This document shows positions 6,964-15,173 of a DNA stretch of 36,519 nucleotides, piece by piece (the stretch's first letter is position 1; each line of letters starts with the position of its first letter). Both the position numbers and the translations under genes were made by a program. Where the stretch lies: contig SFHH01000007.1 of NCBI GenBank assembly GCA_004555735.1, positions 1 to 36,519 on the forward strand, written 5' to 3'. The DNA comes from Acidaminococcus fermentans. Its GTDB lineage: Bacteria > Bacillota_C > Negativicutes > Acidaminococcales > Acidaminococcaceae. A model generated the notes under the pieces. The model had not been told where the DNA came from. It searched no databases and worked only from the letters and a program-made list of their open reading frames with translations.

Positions 6964-7629
6964 ATGAATATTTTCGATATCATCGGGCCGGTCATGATCG
7001 GTCCCTCCAGTTCCCATACAGCAGGCGCCGTCCGTCTGGGACGGGTAGCCAACAAGCTGCTCCAGAGCGAGCCTAAGGAAATCCGGATCGAGCTGTCCGG
7101 TTCCTTTGCCAAGACCTACAAAGGTCACGGTACCGATAAAGCCCTTCTGGCCGGGATCCTGGGCTACCACAGCTATTCGGAAGAAATCCGCAGCATCTTT
7201 TCCATTGCTGACCAAAAAGGCATCCAGTATACCTATATCCCCACTGATATCCCCAATACCCATCCCAATACAGCCCGGATCCAGGTCACCTGTGCCGATG
7301 GCAGCCAGCATACGGTCCAGGGCGCCAGCATCGGCGGAGGCAATATCCGGGTGGACTATGTGGATGGCATGAAGGTGGATTTCACAGGAGAGCGGAATAC
7401 CATCCTGGTTCCCCACTATGACCGTCCGGGAGTCATCGCCGCCGTCACCAATATCATGTGGCAGAAACACAAGGACATCAACATCGCCAACTTCAAGCTG
7501 TCCCGGCCGGTTAAAGGCGGCATCGCTATGATGACCATCGAAATCGACGGGCTGCCCCCAGCGGACGTGATCGATGCCATCCGCTCCGTCCAGTATGTGA
7601 CCAATGTGGTCCTGATCCGAGCTATTTGA
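6964..7629 (+). CDS. sdaAB: L-serine dehydratase, iron-sulfur-dependent, beta subunit
   Basis: Together with the alpha subunit this enzyme deaminates L-serine to pyruvate and ammonia in the cytoplasm. The 221-residue protein shows the beta-domain hallmark IGPSSSHTAGAVRLG near residues 8-22, HGTD near 48, and THPNTARIQV near 98. A C-terminal ACT-type domain occupies about 145-221 (HYDRPGVIAAVTNIM). AGGAGG lies 6 nt before the ATG at 6964. It precedes the alpha subunit by 11 bp, so the two are co-translated, as is usual for the two-subunit Firmicutes form. The structured leader just upstream may regulate it. Confidence 0.95.
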   Translation: MNIFDIIGPVMIGPSSSHTAGAVRLGRVANKLLQSEPKEIRIELSGSFAKTYKGHGTDKALLAGILGYHSYSEEIRSIFSIADQKGIQYTYIPTDIPNTHPNTARIQVTCADGSQHTVQGASIGGGNIRVDYVDGMKVDFTGERNTILVPHYDRPGVIAAVTNIMWQKHKDINIANFKLSRPVKGGIAMMTIEIDGLPPADVIDAIRSVQYVTNVVLIRAI

Positions 7630-7640
7630 GGAGGAATCCC

Positions 7641-8525
7641 ATGCTAACCTATACATCCATTGCTGAATTGGTGGAAGCCGCAGAAAAAAGCGGCAAGAAA
7701 ATCAGCGAACTGGTCCTGGCGGACCAAGCAGAATCTCTGGAACAAAGCCCAAAAGCACTGTTCGACAAAATGTCCACGGATCTGGACGTGATGATCGACG
7801 CAGTGAAATTCGGAAAAAGAAAAGACCAGCGGTCCACCTCCGGGCTCACCGGCGGAGAAGGCTGGAAAATGAATGACTATACGGCCCGGACCCAGGGAGG
7901 GCTGTCCGGCACCATCATCGGCCATGCTATCGCCCGTGCTCTTTCCGTAGCCGGCTGCAATGCCTCCATGGGGCGGATCGTGGCCACCCCCACGGCTGGC
8001 AGCTGCGGCATCCTGCCCGGCTGTCTCTTGACCCTGATGGAAGAAAAGGGAGCGGACCGGAAGGATGTAGTCCTGTCCATCTTCACTGCAGGGGCCTTCG
8101 GTATGGTCATCGCCCAGAATGCCTGCATCGCCGGAGCCCAGGGAGGCTGCCAGGCAGAATGCGGCAGTGCTTCCGGCATGGCGGCGGCAGCTCTGGTAGA
8201 GCTGGCAGGGGGCACTCCCCAGCAGGCCGCCGATGCCTGTGCCATGGCCATCGCCAACCAGCTGGGCCTAGTGTGCGATCCTGTGGCTGGCCTGGTTGAG
8301 ATCCCCTGCATCAAACGGAACGCCAGCGGCGTGGTCATTGCCTTCTCTGCGGCGGATATGGCCCTGGCAGGCATCCGTTCCTGTATCCCAGTGGACGAAT
8401 GCATCGAAGCCATGCGGGCCGTAGGCAATGCTCTCCCTGCCTCCCTCCGGGAAACTGCCGGCGGTGGCTTGGCTGTCACCAAAACTGGCAAAAGATTGAA
8501 GGAACAGGTATTCGGAAAAGGCTGA
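7641..8525 (+). CDS. sdaAA: L-serine dehydratase, iron-sulfur-dependent, alpha subunit
   Basis: The catalytic subunit, which binds a [4Fe-4S] cluster and converts L-serine to pyruvate and ammonia. The 294-residue protein has cysteines in the expected places: GSCGILPGC near residue 120, CIAGAQGGCQAECGSASGM near 160-178 and CDPVAGLVEIPCIKRN near 213-228. The serine-binding and activation region TGGEGWKMNDY is near residue 75. GAGGAGG lies 6 nt before the ATG at 7641, and the binding site overlaps the beta-subunit stop codon. A strong terminator at 8534-8571 closes the cluster. The pyruvate formed would feed fermentation, which fits an amino-acid-fermenting anaerobe. Confidence 0.96.
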   Translation: MLTYTSIAELVEAAEKSGKKISELVLADQAESLEQSPKALFDKMSTDLDVMIDAVKFGKRKDQRSTSGLTGGEGWKMNDYTARTQGGLSGTIIGHAIARALSVAGCNASMGRIVATPTAGSCGILPGCLLTLMEEKGADRKDVVLSIFTAGAFGMVIAQNACIAGAQGGCQAECGSASGMAAAALVELAGGTPQQAADACAMAIANQLGLVCDPVAGLVEIPCIKRNASGVVIAFSAADMALAGIRSCIPVDECIEAMRAVGNALPASLRETAGGGLAVTKTGKRLKEQVFGKG

Positions 8526-8533
8526 AGCCCAAA

Positions 8534-8571
8534 ATGGGGCTGTTGCGCATGCAACAGCCCCATTATTTTTT
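8534..8571 (+). terminator. Intrinsic terminator after sdaAA
   Basis: A perfect stem (ATGGGGCTGTTGC with its complement GCAACAGCCCCAT) is followed by TATTTTTT. It ends the serine operon and meets the convergent divIC gene, whose stop codon lies in the T run. Confidence 0.85.
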
Positions 8572-8844
8572 CACCATGAACAAAGGGATTTCGTTCTTCC
8601 CCACCATATTGTGCTCCTCCCGAGCGACCTTCTCGATATAGTGGATATCTCCCAGATTCTCTTTTTCCTTTTCCAATGCCAGATTCTCGGCTTTCAGCTG
8701 CTGGACTTTCTTTTCGGTCCGAACCCTTTCCTGGTGGAGCTGGAAGATCTGGAATCCCTGTTCCGCCACATTCTTGAGCAGAGGCAGTGTGCATACCAGG
8801 ATCACTATCAGGAATCTCTTGTTGAGCTTGTTTCTGGAACTCAT
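8563..8844 (-). CDS. Septum formation initiator family protein (DivIC/FtsB-like)
   Basis: A small bitopic membrane protein of the DivIC/FtsB family, which joins FtsL and DivIB/FtsQ to recruit and activate the septal cell-wall machinery. The 93-residue product has a short basic cytoplasmic start (MSSRNKLNKR), one transmembrane segment at about 11-28, and a coiled coil at about 33-70 (VRTEKKVQQLKAENLALEKE). It ends with the family-like IHYIEKVAREEHNMVGKNEI. The ATG at 8844 has AAAGG 7 nt upstream; 19 further open codons upstream lack support. It lies downstream of HU, in the place of divIC in the mfd-spoVB-mazG cluster of Firmicutes. Confidence 0.88.
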   Translation of the reverse strand: MSSRNKLNKRFLIVILVCTLPLLKNVAEQGFQIFQLHQERVRTEKKVQQLKAENLALEKEKENLGDIHYIEKVAREEHNMVGKNEIPLFMVKK

Positions 8845-8890
8845 CTCGTCGCCTTTCCATACCCGGGCCCAGAGGACAAAAGGCCTGGGA

Positions 8891-8927
8891 TAAAAAAGCA
8901 ACCTGATACCGGGAGCATCAGGTTGCT
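8891..8927 (-). terminator. Intrinsic terminator after the HU gene
   Basis: On the minus strand a perfect 11-bp inverted repeat (AGCAACCTGAT/ATCAGGTTGCT) with a 9-nt loop is followed by TTTTTTA. It would limit read-through from the HU gene into divIC. Confidence 0.85.
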
Positions 8928-8938
8928 GAATCCGCCTC

Positions 8939-9214
8939 TTATTTGTTTACGGCATCCTTGAAAGCTTTCCCAGCCTTGAAAGCAGGAACATTGGCTTCTG
9001 CAATCTTAATGGTTTCGCCAGTGCGAGGATTCTTTCCGTTGCGGGCGTTGCGGACACGAGCTTCAAAAGTACCGAACCCGATCAGTTGTACCTTATCCTT
9101 CTTGGCAACGGCTTCTTTGACAGTATCAATGAAAGCGTTCACAGCCTTTTCAGCATCTTTTTTGGGCAGTGCGGTTTTGGACGCAACTTCAGCGATCAAT
9201 TCACTTTTGTTCAT
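8939..9214 (-). CDS. hup: DNA-binding protein HU
   Basis: A histone-like protein that binds and bends DNA as a dimer in the nucleoid. The 91-residue product matches the family along its length: MNKSELIAEVA start, VQLIGFGTFEAR near residue 42, and the DNA-gripping arm RNARNGKNPRTGETIKI near 55-70, whose proline inserts between bases. AGGAGGA lies 8 nt before the ATG at 9214. It has its own likely promoter and a strong terminator, consistent with high expression. In many Clostridia an HU gene also sits between mazG and the divIC region, so the position is ancestral. Confidence 0.97.
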   Translation of the reverse strand: MNKSELIAEVASKTALPKKDAEKAVNAFIDTVKEAVAKKDKVQLIGFGTFEARVRNARNGKNPRTGETIKIAEANVPAFKAGKAFKDAVNK

Positions 9215-9270
9215 AAGAAAAGTCCTCCTAATTGGGTATTGCGCCCTTTGTATGGCGCCTGACTATGGTC

Positions 9271-9298
9271 ATATTAGCACAAACATAGGAAAAATGCA
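9271..9298 (-). promoter_or_regulatory. Possible HU promoter (extended -10)
   Basis: On the minus strand TAATAT (9271-9276) is preceded by TGC, an extended -10. The best -35 is a poor TGCATT (9293-9298) at 16-bp spacing. Confidence 0.4.
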
Positions 9299-9357
9299 CG
9301 TGTTTTTTGGAAAAATCTTGAAAACAACCGCATGGACAGGGGCTTCCAGCCATTTTG

Positions 9358-10194
9358 TCACTTTTCGGACGGCTGTCGGAGAGATTGTTTGGCAGCCTTC
9401 CATCCAGCTTCCATATCTTCCAGGGAAAGGTCTTTCCACGTCTTCCCTGCTGCCCGTACCTGTTCTTCCAGGCGCTGGAACCGCTGCTGGAATTTATTAT
9501 TGGCCCGGTTCAGCGCCGTTTCCGGCTCCAGTCCCAATTTCCGGGCGTAGACCGCTAAGGCGAAGAAAAGATCTCCCAATTCCTCTTCGGTCCGTTCTTG
9601 ATCTGAAGCCGCAGCCGCCTCCTGGAGCTCTTTTTTCTCTTCCTGGACCTTATCCCATGCGGCAGAGGCATCAGGCCATTCAAAGCCGGTTTTTGCGGCT
9701 TTAGCGCTGAGTTTGTAGGCCCGCATCAGGGCTGGCAGTCCCTTGGCGATTCCATCCAGGGCATGTGTCCGTTCTTTTTTCTCTTCTGCCTTCAGTTCCT
9801 CCCAGTTCCGCATCACTTCCCCGGCCCCGCTGACCTGAGTGTCCCCGAAGACATGAGGATGGCGGTGGACCAGTTTCTTCACCAAGTCATCGATGACGTC
9901 CTGCATGGTGAACAGGCCCTCTTCTTCAGCCAGGCGGGCGTGGAATACCACTTGGAGGAGCACATCCCCCATTTCTTCCCGCATGCCGGCCACATTGCCA
10001 TCATCGATAGCTTCCAGCATTTCATAGACTTCTTCCACCAGTTCCCGCCGCATGCTGGTATGGGTCTGCACCCGATCCCAGGGGCAGCCCCCGGGTTCCC
10101 GCAGGACCCGCACCAGTTCGATCAGCGGACGCAGATCCAATACGCCCAGTTCATGGATTCCCTTTTCATGGAGTGTTTTCATACTATGCCTCAT
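9358..10194 (-). CDS. mazG: Nucleoside triphosphate pyrophosphohydrolase MazG
   Basis: MazG hydrolyses nucleoside triphosphates to monophosphates and pyrophosphate, acting as a house-cleaning enzyme. The 278-residue protein has two MazG domains. The first has GGCPWDRVQTHTSMRRELVEEVYE near residues 35-58 and EEMGDVLLQVVFH near 73; the second has KTGFEWPDASAAWDKVQEE near 165 and EEELGDLFFALAVYARKLG near 200. The acidic EExxE and ExxD clusters are the metal sites. The ATG at 10194 overlaps the flippase stop codon as ATGA; a second in-frame ATG at 10182 has TGAGG at better spacing and may be the true start. Gene order flippase-mazG is conserved in Firmicutes. Confidence 0.95.
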   Translation of the reverse strand: MRHSMKTLHEKGIHELGVLDLRPLIELVRVLREPGGCPWDRVQTHTSMRRELVEEVYEMLEAIDDGNVAGMREEMGDVLLQVVFHARLAEEEGLFTMQDVIDDLVKKLVHRHPHVFGDTQVSGAGEVMRNWEELKAEEKKERTHALDGIAKGLPALMRAYKLSAKAAKTGFEWPDASAAWDKVQEEKKELQEAAAASDQERTEEELGDLFFALAVYARKLGLEPETALNRANNKFQQRFQRLEEQVRAAGKTWKDLSLEDMEAGWKAAKQSLRQPSEK

Positions 10195-11735
10195 TTCCTT
10201 TTTATCAGCTCACTGTATTTCAATTCTCCAGTACCCAGGAGACACAAGCCATAGACTGCAGCGCCTAAGAAGATCTCCAGGGCCAACGGGAGCACGGGCC
10301 CCGTACTGATCCGGGCTGCCGCCGGACCTACAGCCCATATGGCCAGACCCATGACAGCTGCTGCCAAAGCGATCCGCAGGCAGTTTTTTCCCGGCAGGGT
10401 CAGCCGGTCACTGTGATACATCCACAGCAGATTCCCCATCCCGGCTGCGGCCAGATTGGCATCAGTAGCCCAAGCCGCCCCCTGGATATTCCAAAATGGA
10501 TCGGCCGTAAGGGTCCAGAGAAGTCCGACCTTGACAAAAAGGCTCAGCAGCATATTCACCATAGGGACCCGGGTATGGCCCAACCCCTGGAGGATAGCCG
10601 TGGACACCTGATGGAGTCCCAGGAAGAAAATGGCCGGGGCCAGGGCGGTGATCACCATTCCTGCATGGACGGTGCCGTAGAGCACCTGGGAAATGGGTGT
10701 CCCCAGGAGCCCCACTCCCACAGCAGCCGGCACGTTCAGCAGCAGGAAGAAGCGGAAGGCCCGGCGTGTCTTGCCCTCCATCAGGTCTCTCCGGCCCAAG
10801 GCTTTGGCTTCTGCCACTGCCGGCACCACGGAAGCGGCCAAAGAATTGGTGGGGATGGTCCCCATGTTCACCAAAGGCATAGCCATACCGGACAGATACC
10901 CCAGGGCCCTGGTAGAAGCGACCACCGTAAACCCAGCAGCCAGCAGCCGTTCCGGTACCAGGATCATCTCGATGCCGCTGACCACCGGTACCATCAGGTT
11001 CGCACAAGTCACCGGCAGGGCCAAAGAAATCAGCTGCCAGGCGGTTGCCCGGAGAGACGGCTGTCCTTCCTCCACAGGGGAAAGCGGTTCCCTCCGCCAG
11101 CGTTTCTGCTGCTGATGGAAGAACCACAAGAGGAGAACCAGGCTCACCACAGCTCCAGGGACGGCCCCGAAGGCGGCACCGGCAGCCCCCCAAGCCAGCC
11201 CTTTCGGCAGCAGGACCCAGGCCAAAAGGACCATCGTGACCACCCGGGTGAACTGTTCCAGGATCTGGGAGACTGCCGTAGGGGTCATTTCCTGGAAACC
11301 CTGGAAATAGCCTCGGAAACAGGCTACGGGAATGGACAGTCCGATGGCCGGGACCAAGGCCAGCATAGCAAGCCGAGCCCGTCCGTCTTTGACAATTCCC
11401 CCATCGATGAGCCAAGGGACCAGGACCCAGGCCAGCCCGGCAAAAAAGATTCCTGCCAGCGCCATCAGGCCAGCCGAGATCCCCAGGATCCCCTTGGCAC
11501 CCTGCCGGTCCCCTACAGCGGCCCGCCGGGAAATCAGGATGGACATGGCCGCTGGGATTCCGGCGGACGACAGGGCCACCAGCAAGAGATACAGAGGATA
11601 AGCGATCTGGTACAGCCCGATGCCTTCCCCCCCTAACAGCCGAGAAAGGAGGATCCGGTTCACCGATCCCAAGATCTTTACCAGGAGCCCCGCTGCCGTC
11701 AGGACCAATGTCCCTTTCATGAATCGGTCTGCCAT
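10191..11735 (-). CDS. Polysaccharide-type lipid flippase, SpoVB/MurJ-like (MOP superfamily)
   Basis: An integral membrane protein of the SpoVB/YabM branch of the MOP (MATE-like) superfamily, expected to flip a lipid-linked cell-wall or polysaccharide precursor across the cytoplasmic membrane. The 514-residue protein begins MADRFMKGTLVLTAAGLLVK and has about 13-14 hydrophobic segments. The typical SRLLGGEGIGLYQIAYPLY motif lies near residue 31 and CFRGYFQGFQEMTPTAVSQI near 139. GGGAGG lies about 8 nt before the ATG at 11735. Just upstream are ten copies of a 7-bp repeat that fill most of the gap to mfd, so copy-number change could alter its expression. SpoVB serves the spore cortex in spore formers; with no sporulation genes nearby, a vegetative role is inferred. 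Confidence 0.88.
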   Translation of the reverse strand: MADRFMKGTLVLTAAGLLVKILGSVNRILLSRLLGGEGIGLYQIAYPLYLLLVALSSAGIPAAMSILISRRAAVGDRQGAKGILGISAGLMALAGIFFAGLAWVLVPWLIDGGIVKDGRARLAMLALVPAIGLSIPVACFRGYFQGFQEMTPTAVSQILEQFTRVVTMVLLAWVLLPKGLAWGAAGAAFGAVPGAVVSLVLLLWFFHQQQKRWRREPLSPVEEGQPSLRATAWQLISLALPVTCANLMVPVVSGIEMILVPERLLAAGFTVVASTRALGYLSGMAMPLVNMGTIPTNSLAASVVPAVAEAKALGRRDLMEGKTRRAFRFFLLLNVPAAVGVGLLGTPISQVLYGTVHAGMVITALAPAIFFLGLHQVSTAILQGLGHTRVPMVNMLLSLFVKVGLLWTLTADPFWNIQGAAWATDANLAAAGMGNLLWMYHSDRLTLPGKNCLRIALAAAVMGLAIWAVGPAAARISTGPVLPLALEIFLGAAVYGLCLLGTGELKYSELIKRK

Positions 11736-11750
11736 CCCTGCCGCCTCCCT

Positions 11751-11820
11751 TCACTCTTCACTCTTCACTCTTCACTCTTCACTCTTCACTCTTCACTCTT
11801 CACTCTTCACTCTTCACTCT
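11751..11820. repeat. Heptanucleotide tandem repeat, 10 perfect copies of TCACTCT
   Basis: Ten uninterrupted, identical 7-bp units (AGAGTGA on the minus strand) fill 70 of the 91 bp between the mfd stop codon and the flippase start codon. The tract ends directly at the flippase ribosome binding site, about 15 bp before the ATG. Perfect tracts of this kind are prone to slipped-strand copy-number change. Confidence 0.95.
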
Positions 11821-11826
11821 TAGTGA

Positions 11827-14800
11827 TTATAGCATGGAGGGAAGATGCTTTTCCAGCCACTGGAGAGGTTCTTCCTTCATGCCCCGGGTCTTGAGGACGA
11901 ACTGAGGCTGTGGCCCCATCTTCAGGACGGCCCGGGGCACATATTCCCGGATCAATGCCTGGAGCACATCTGGATTGGCTTTGCTGTGGGGATCAAAGGT
12001 GATCCGCACTTCTCCCGGCCGCACCGCAATTCCAGTGATCCGCAGTTTCCGGCACAGATCCCGGAGGGCAGCCACCCGCCATAAGTTCACCACTTGTTCC
12101 GGAGGCGTCCCGAAACGGTCGATGATTTCGTCCATCAGGTCATCCCGCTCTTCATATTTCATATCACCCAGACGATGGTACAGTTCCAGCTTATACCGGG
12201 GATTGTCGATGTAATCGTCCGGAATATAGGCATCCAGTTTCATTTCGATCACTGGATCCGGCGGAATGGGTTCATCCGGGTTCCCGCCGTTCTGGAGGGT
12301 GTTGATGGTCTTTTCCAGCAGCCGGCAGTAGAGATCGAAGCCCACCCCGGCGATCTGGCCATGCTGTTCCGCTCCCAAGAGGTTCCCGGCCCCCCGGATT
12401 TCCAAATCCCGCATGGCAATCTTGAAACCGGCCCCCAGCTCTGTGAAGTCCCGGATAGCCTGGAGTCGCTTCTGGGCCACTTCACTGAGGACCCGATCCT
12501 TCTTGTAGAGGAAATATGCATAAGCCAGCCGGGAAGACCGGCCCACTCGGCCCCGCATCTGGTACAGCTGGGACAGGCCGAAATTTTCCGCTCCGTCGAT
12601 GATGATGGTATTGGCCAGCGGTACATCCAATCCGTTTTCAATGATGGTGGTGCACAGGAGCACATCAAAATCCCCCTGGTAGAATCCCAGCATCACATCT
12701 TCCAGTTCGTCTTCCCCCATCCTCCCATGGGCCAGTCCGATGGTGATCCCAGGGACCAGTTCCCGGAGATGGGCAGCGATCCGGCTCAGTCCTTCGATCC
12801 GATTATGGACATAATAGATCCGTCCGCCCCGACGGATTTCCCGTTCCAGAGCTTCCCGGACCATCCCGTCATCATATTCGGCCACGTAGGTCTCCACTGG
12901 CAGCCGGTCTTCCGGAGGAGATTCGATGATGCTCATGTCCCGTCCCTTCACCAGTGCCAGATGCAGCGTCCGGGGAATGGGCGTAGCAGAAAGGGTCAGC
13001 ACATCGATTCCCGCACTGCGCTGTTTGATTTTTTCTTTTTGGGCCACTCCGAACCGCTGTTCTTCGTCGATGATGAGGAGCCCCAGATCATGGAACTCCA
13101 CATCGGGATTCAGGATCCGATGGGTTCCGATGAGTACGTCGATTTTTCCTTCCGCCACCCGTTCCATGATTTCCCGCTGCTGTTTGGGAGTCCGGAACCG
13201 GCTGAGCATCTCCACCCGTACCCCGAATGATCCCATCCGCTGGGAAAAGGTCAGCAGGTGCTGCTGAGCCAAGACGGTGGTAGGAGCTAAGACTGCCACC
13301 TGTTTGCCGTCCATAACGGCCTTGAAAGCCGCCCGGATGGCCACTTCCGTCTTACCGTATCCCACGTCTCCGCACAGGAGCCGTTCCATAGGCACAGGTT
13401 TCTCCATATCTGCCTTGATCTCGGCAATGGCTTTCAGCTGGTCCGGCGTCTCTTCAAAGGGGAAGCTGTCCTCGAACTCTTTCTGCCAGTGGGTATCCGG
13501 GGCGAAAGCATGGCCCGGGGTAATCTTCCGCTGGGCATAGAGCCGGAGCAATTCCGTGGCCAGGATGGTAATGGCCTTCTGGGCTTTCCGAGTAGCCTTC
13601 TGCCAGTCTTTCCGGCCCATATTGGACAGTTTTGGGGGTGTCCCCTCATTGCCCACATATTTATGTAGCAGACTTACCTGCTCTACCGGCACATGGAGTT
13701 TATCCCCCTTGGCATACTGGAGCTGGAGATAGTCCCGGTGGACCCCATTCACTTCAATGGTCTCTACGCCCATATACCGGCCGATGCCCTGGGTATCATG
13801 GACCACATAGTCCCCCACCTTGATGTCGGAGAAATAATTCAGAGAAGGTCCCTTGCCCTTGGCCTTTGTCAGCCGCCGCTTCTTCTGCATCCCGAAGATG
13901 TCGCTTTCCGTAAGCAGCAGCCACTTCTCATCCCAGAAATAAAACCCGCTGGTCAAGCTGCCGGCAAAGACTGTCCCGCCTTGTTCCGGTACGCCCTTCA
14001 GTTCTCCGGAAAAAGCGACAGCAACACCGCTTCCCTTTAGGCTTTCCGCCAAACCGACGGCTTTGTCCCTGGTCCCCATCATGATCAAGGGATGGATTCC
14101 CTGCTCCAGCCATCCTTTCAGGTCCTTCTGGAGCAGATCCGTGTTCTTGTTGTACGGTGCCATGGACCGTACCTGGACATGGAGCTTAGGGGCCTGGGAA
14201 AAATAGGGATGTCCCAAGTCACTGACGGTTGCCAGGTGGCATTCTCCTGCCTGGGCGATCATGGTTTCCTGGTCCAGCAGCAGATCGGCAAATTCCCGAT
14301 TGTCCCCCCAGCTCTTCCGGCACTCCTCGAAGAATCCGGACGGTTCATCCAGCACGGCCAGCTGATCCGCCGTCAAGTACTGGAAAATAGAGGATGTCTC
14401 CTCCTGTCCTTCCACCGCCAGGGGCATGATCCCCACCTGGGGAATAGAGCCCATGCTCCGCTGGGTATCCAGATCGAAGCATTTGATGACATCGATGGTA
14501 TTGTCAAACCATTCGATCCGCACCGGGTCCTTGGCATTGATGGGGAATACATCCAGGATATCACCCCGCACAGCCAGCTGCCCGATGGTATCCACCTGAT
14601 CCGTCCGTTCATAACCAGCCTTCACCAATTTTTCCACCACCAGGGCCTGCTCCAATTCCTGCCCGGCAGCCAGCTTGATATTTTCCCGGACCAGGGTTTC
14701 CGGTGCCGGCAGTTTCTGGATAGCTGCTTCTGCTGTCACGAAGATGATCCCCTTTTCTTTACGGCAGATCATCTCCAAGGCAGCGGCCCGTTCCGCCACC

Positions 14801-15105
14801 ACCTGTTCATTCCGAGTATCCACTTGTCCATGGATCAGACTGGCCGGATACAATTCCCGCATGGCCAGATCTGGATAGAAGTAGGCCAGTTCCCTGCGCT
14901 GGGCCCGGATGCTTTCCCGGTTCACCGTCAGGATCACCAGAGGTTGGGCCGCCTGGACCGTTTCTTGGAGAGCACACAAAAAGCCAGCTTTCACAGAACC
15001 TGTGAGACCGGTCAGCTGTACAGGTCCGCTTTCCCTCTTCCAGAGCTCTGCGGCTTCCCGTATATTCTTTTCCTCTATAAGCAGTTTCGTCAGTGTAGTT
15101 GTCAT
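11827..15105 (-). CDS. mfd: Transcription-repair coupling factor
   Basis: Mfd removes stalled RNA polymerase from DNA lesions and recruits the UvrABC excision-repair proteins. The 1092-residue protein has an N-terminal UvrB-like region (to about 350) and an RNA-polymerase-interacting domain at about 428-480 (VGDYVVHDTQGIGRYMG). A superfamily 2 translocase follows, with Walker A CGDVGYGKTEVAIRA near 578 and the DEEQ box near 680, then a translocation motif region and a C-terminal TRCF domain. Length is close to the usual figure near 1150. The ATG at 15105 is preceded by AAAGAGAG at about 7 nt. It is followed by the heptanucleotide tract and the flippase gene, as in the B. subtilis mfd-yabM-yabN order. 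Confidence 0.97.
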   Translation of the reverse strand: MTTTLTKLLIEEKNIREAAELWKRESGPVQLTGLTGSVKAGFLCALQETVQAAQPLVILTVNRESIRAQRRELAYFYPDLAMRELYPASLIHGQVDTRNEQVVAERAAALEMICRKEKGIIFVTAEAAIQKLPAPETLVRENIKLAAGQELEQALVVEKLVKAGYERTDQVDTIGQLAVRGDILDVFPINAKDPVRIEWFDNTIDVIKCFDLDTQRSMGSIPQVGIMPLAVEGQEETSSIFQYLTADQLAVLDEPSGFFEECRKSWGDNREFADLLLDQETMIAQAGECHLATVSDLGHPYFSQAPKLHVQVRSMAPYNKNTDLLQKDLKGWLEQGIHPLIMMGTRDKAVGLAESLKGSGVAVAFSGELKGVPEQGGTVFAGSLTSGFYFWDEKWLLLTESDIFGMQKKRRLTKAKGKGPSLNYFSDIKVGDYVVHDTQGIGRYMGVETIEVNGVHRDYLQLQYAKGDKLHVPVEQVSLLHKYVGNEGTPPKLSNMGRKDWQKATRKAQKAITILATELLRLYAQRKITPGHAFAPDTHWQKEFEDSFPFEETPDQLKAIAEIKADMEKPVPMERLLCGDVGYGKTEVAIRAAFKAVMDGKQVAVLAPTTVLAQQHLLTFSQRMGSFGVRVEMLSRFRTPKQQREIMERVAEGKIDVLIGTHRILNPDVEFHDLGLLIIDEEQRFGVAQKEKIKQRSAGIDVLTLSATPIPRTLHLALVKGRDMSIIESPPEDRLPVETYVAEYDDGMVREALEREIRRGGRIYYVHNRIEGLSRIAAHLRELVPGITIGLAHGRMGEDELEDVMLGFYQGDFDVLLCTTIIENGLDVPLANTIIIDGAENFGLSQLYQMRGRVGRSSRLAYAYFLYKKDRVLSEVAQKRLQAIRDFTELGAGFKIAMRDLEIRGAGNLLGAEQHGQIAGVGFDLYCRLLEKTINTLQNGGNPDEPIPPDPVIEMKLDAYIPDDYIDNPRYKLELYHRLGDMKYEERDDLMDEIIDRFGTPPEQVVNLWRVAALRDLCRKLRITGIAVRPGEVRITFDPHSKANPDVLQALIREYVPRAVLKMGPQPQFVLKTRGMKEEPLQWLEKHLPSML

Positions 15106-15134
15106 AAAATTCTCTCTTTACAGGAACAGGGAAA

Positions 15135-15160
15135 GGGGGTGTGAAAAAATTCACACCCCC
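15135..15160 (-). terminator. Hairpin after glpX (probable terminator)
   Basis: A perfect 11-bp stem, GGGGGTGTGAA/TTCACACCCCC, with a 4-nt loop lies 13 bp after the glpX stop codon. On the minus strand it is followed by only TTT before CCC, so termination may be partial and mfd may be reached by read-through. A similar but imperfect hairpin lies at 35811-35838. Confidence 0.55.
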
Positions 15161-15173
15161 GGTCACTGGTCTC

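Noticed and set aside
11751..11820. CRISPR array
   Set aside because: The units are 7 bp with no spacers; it is a simple tandem repeat.
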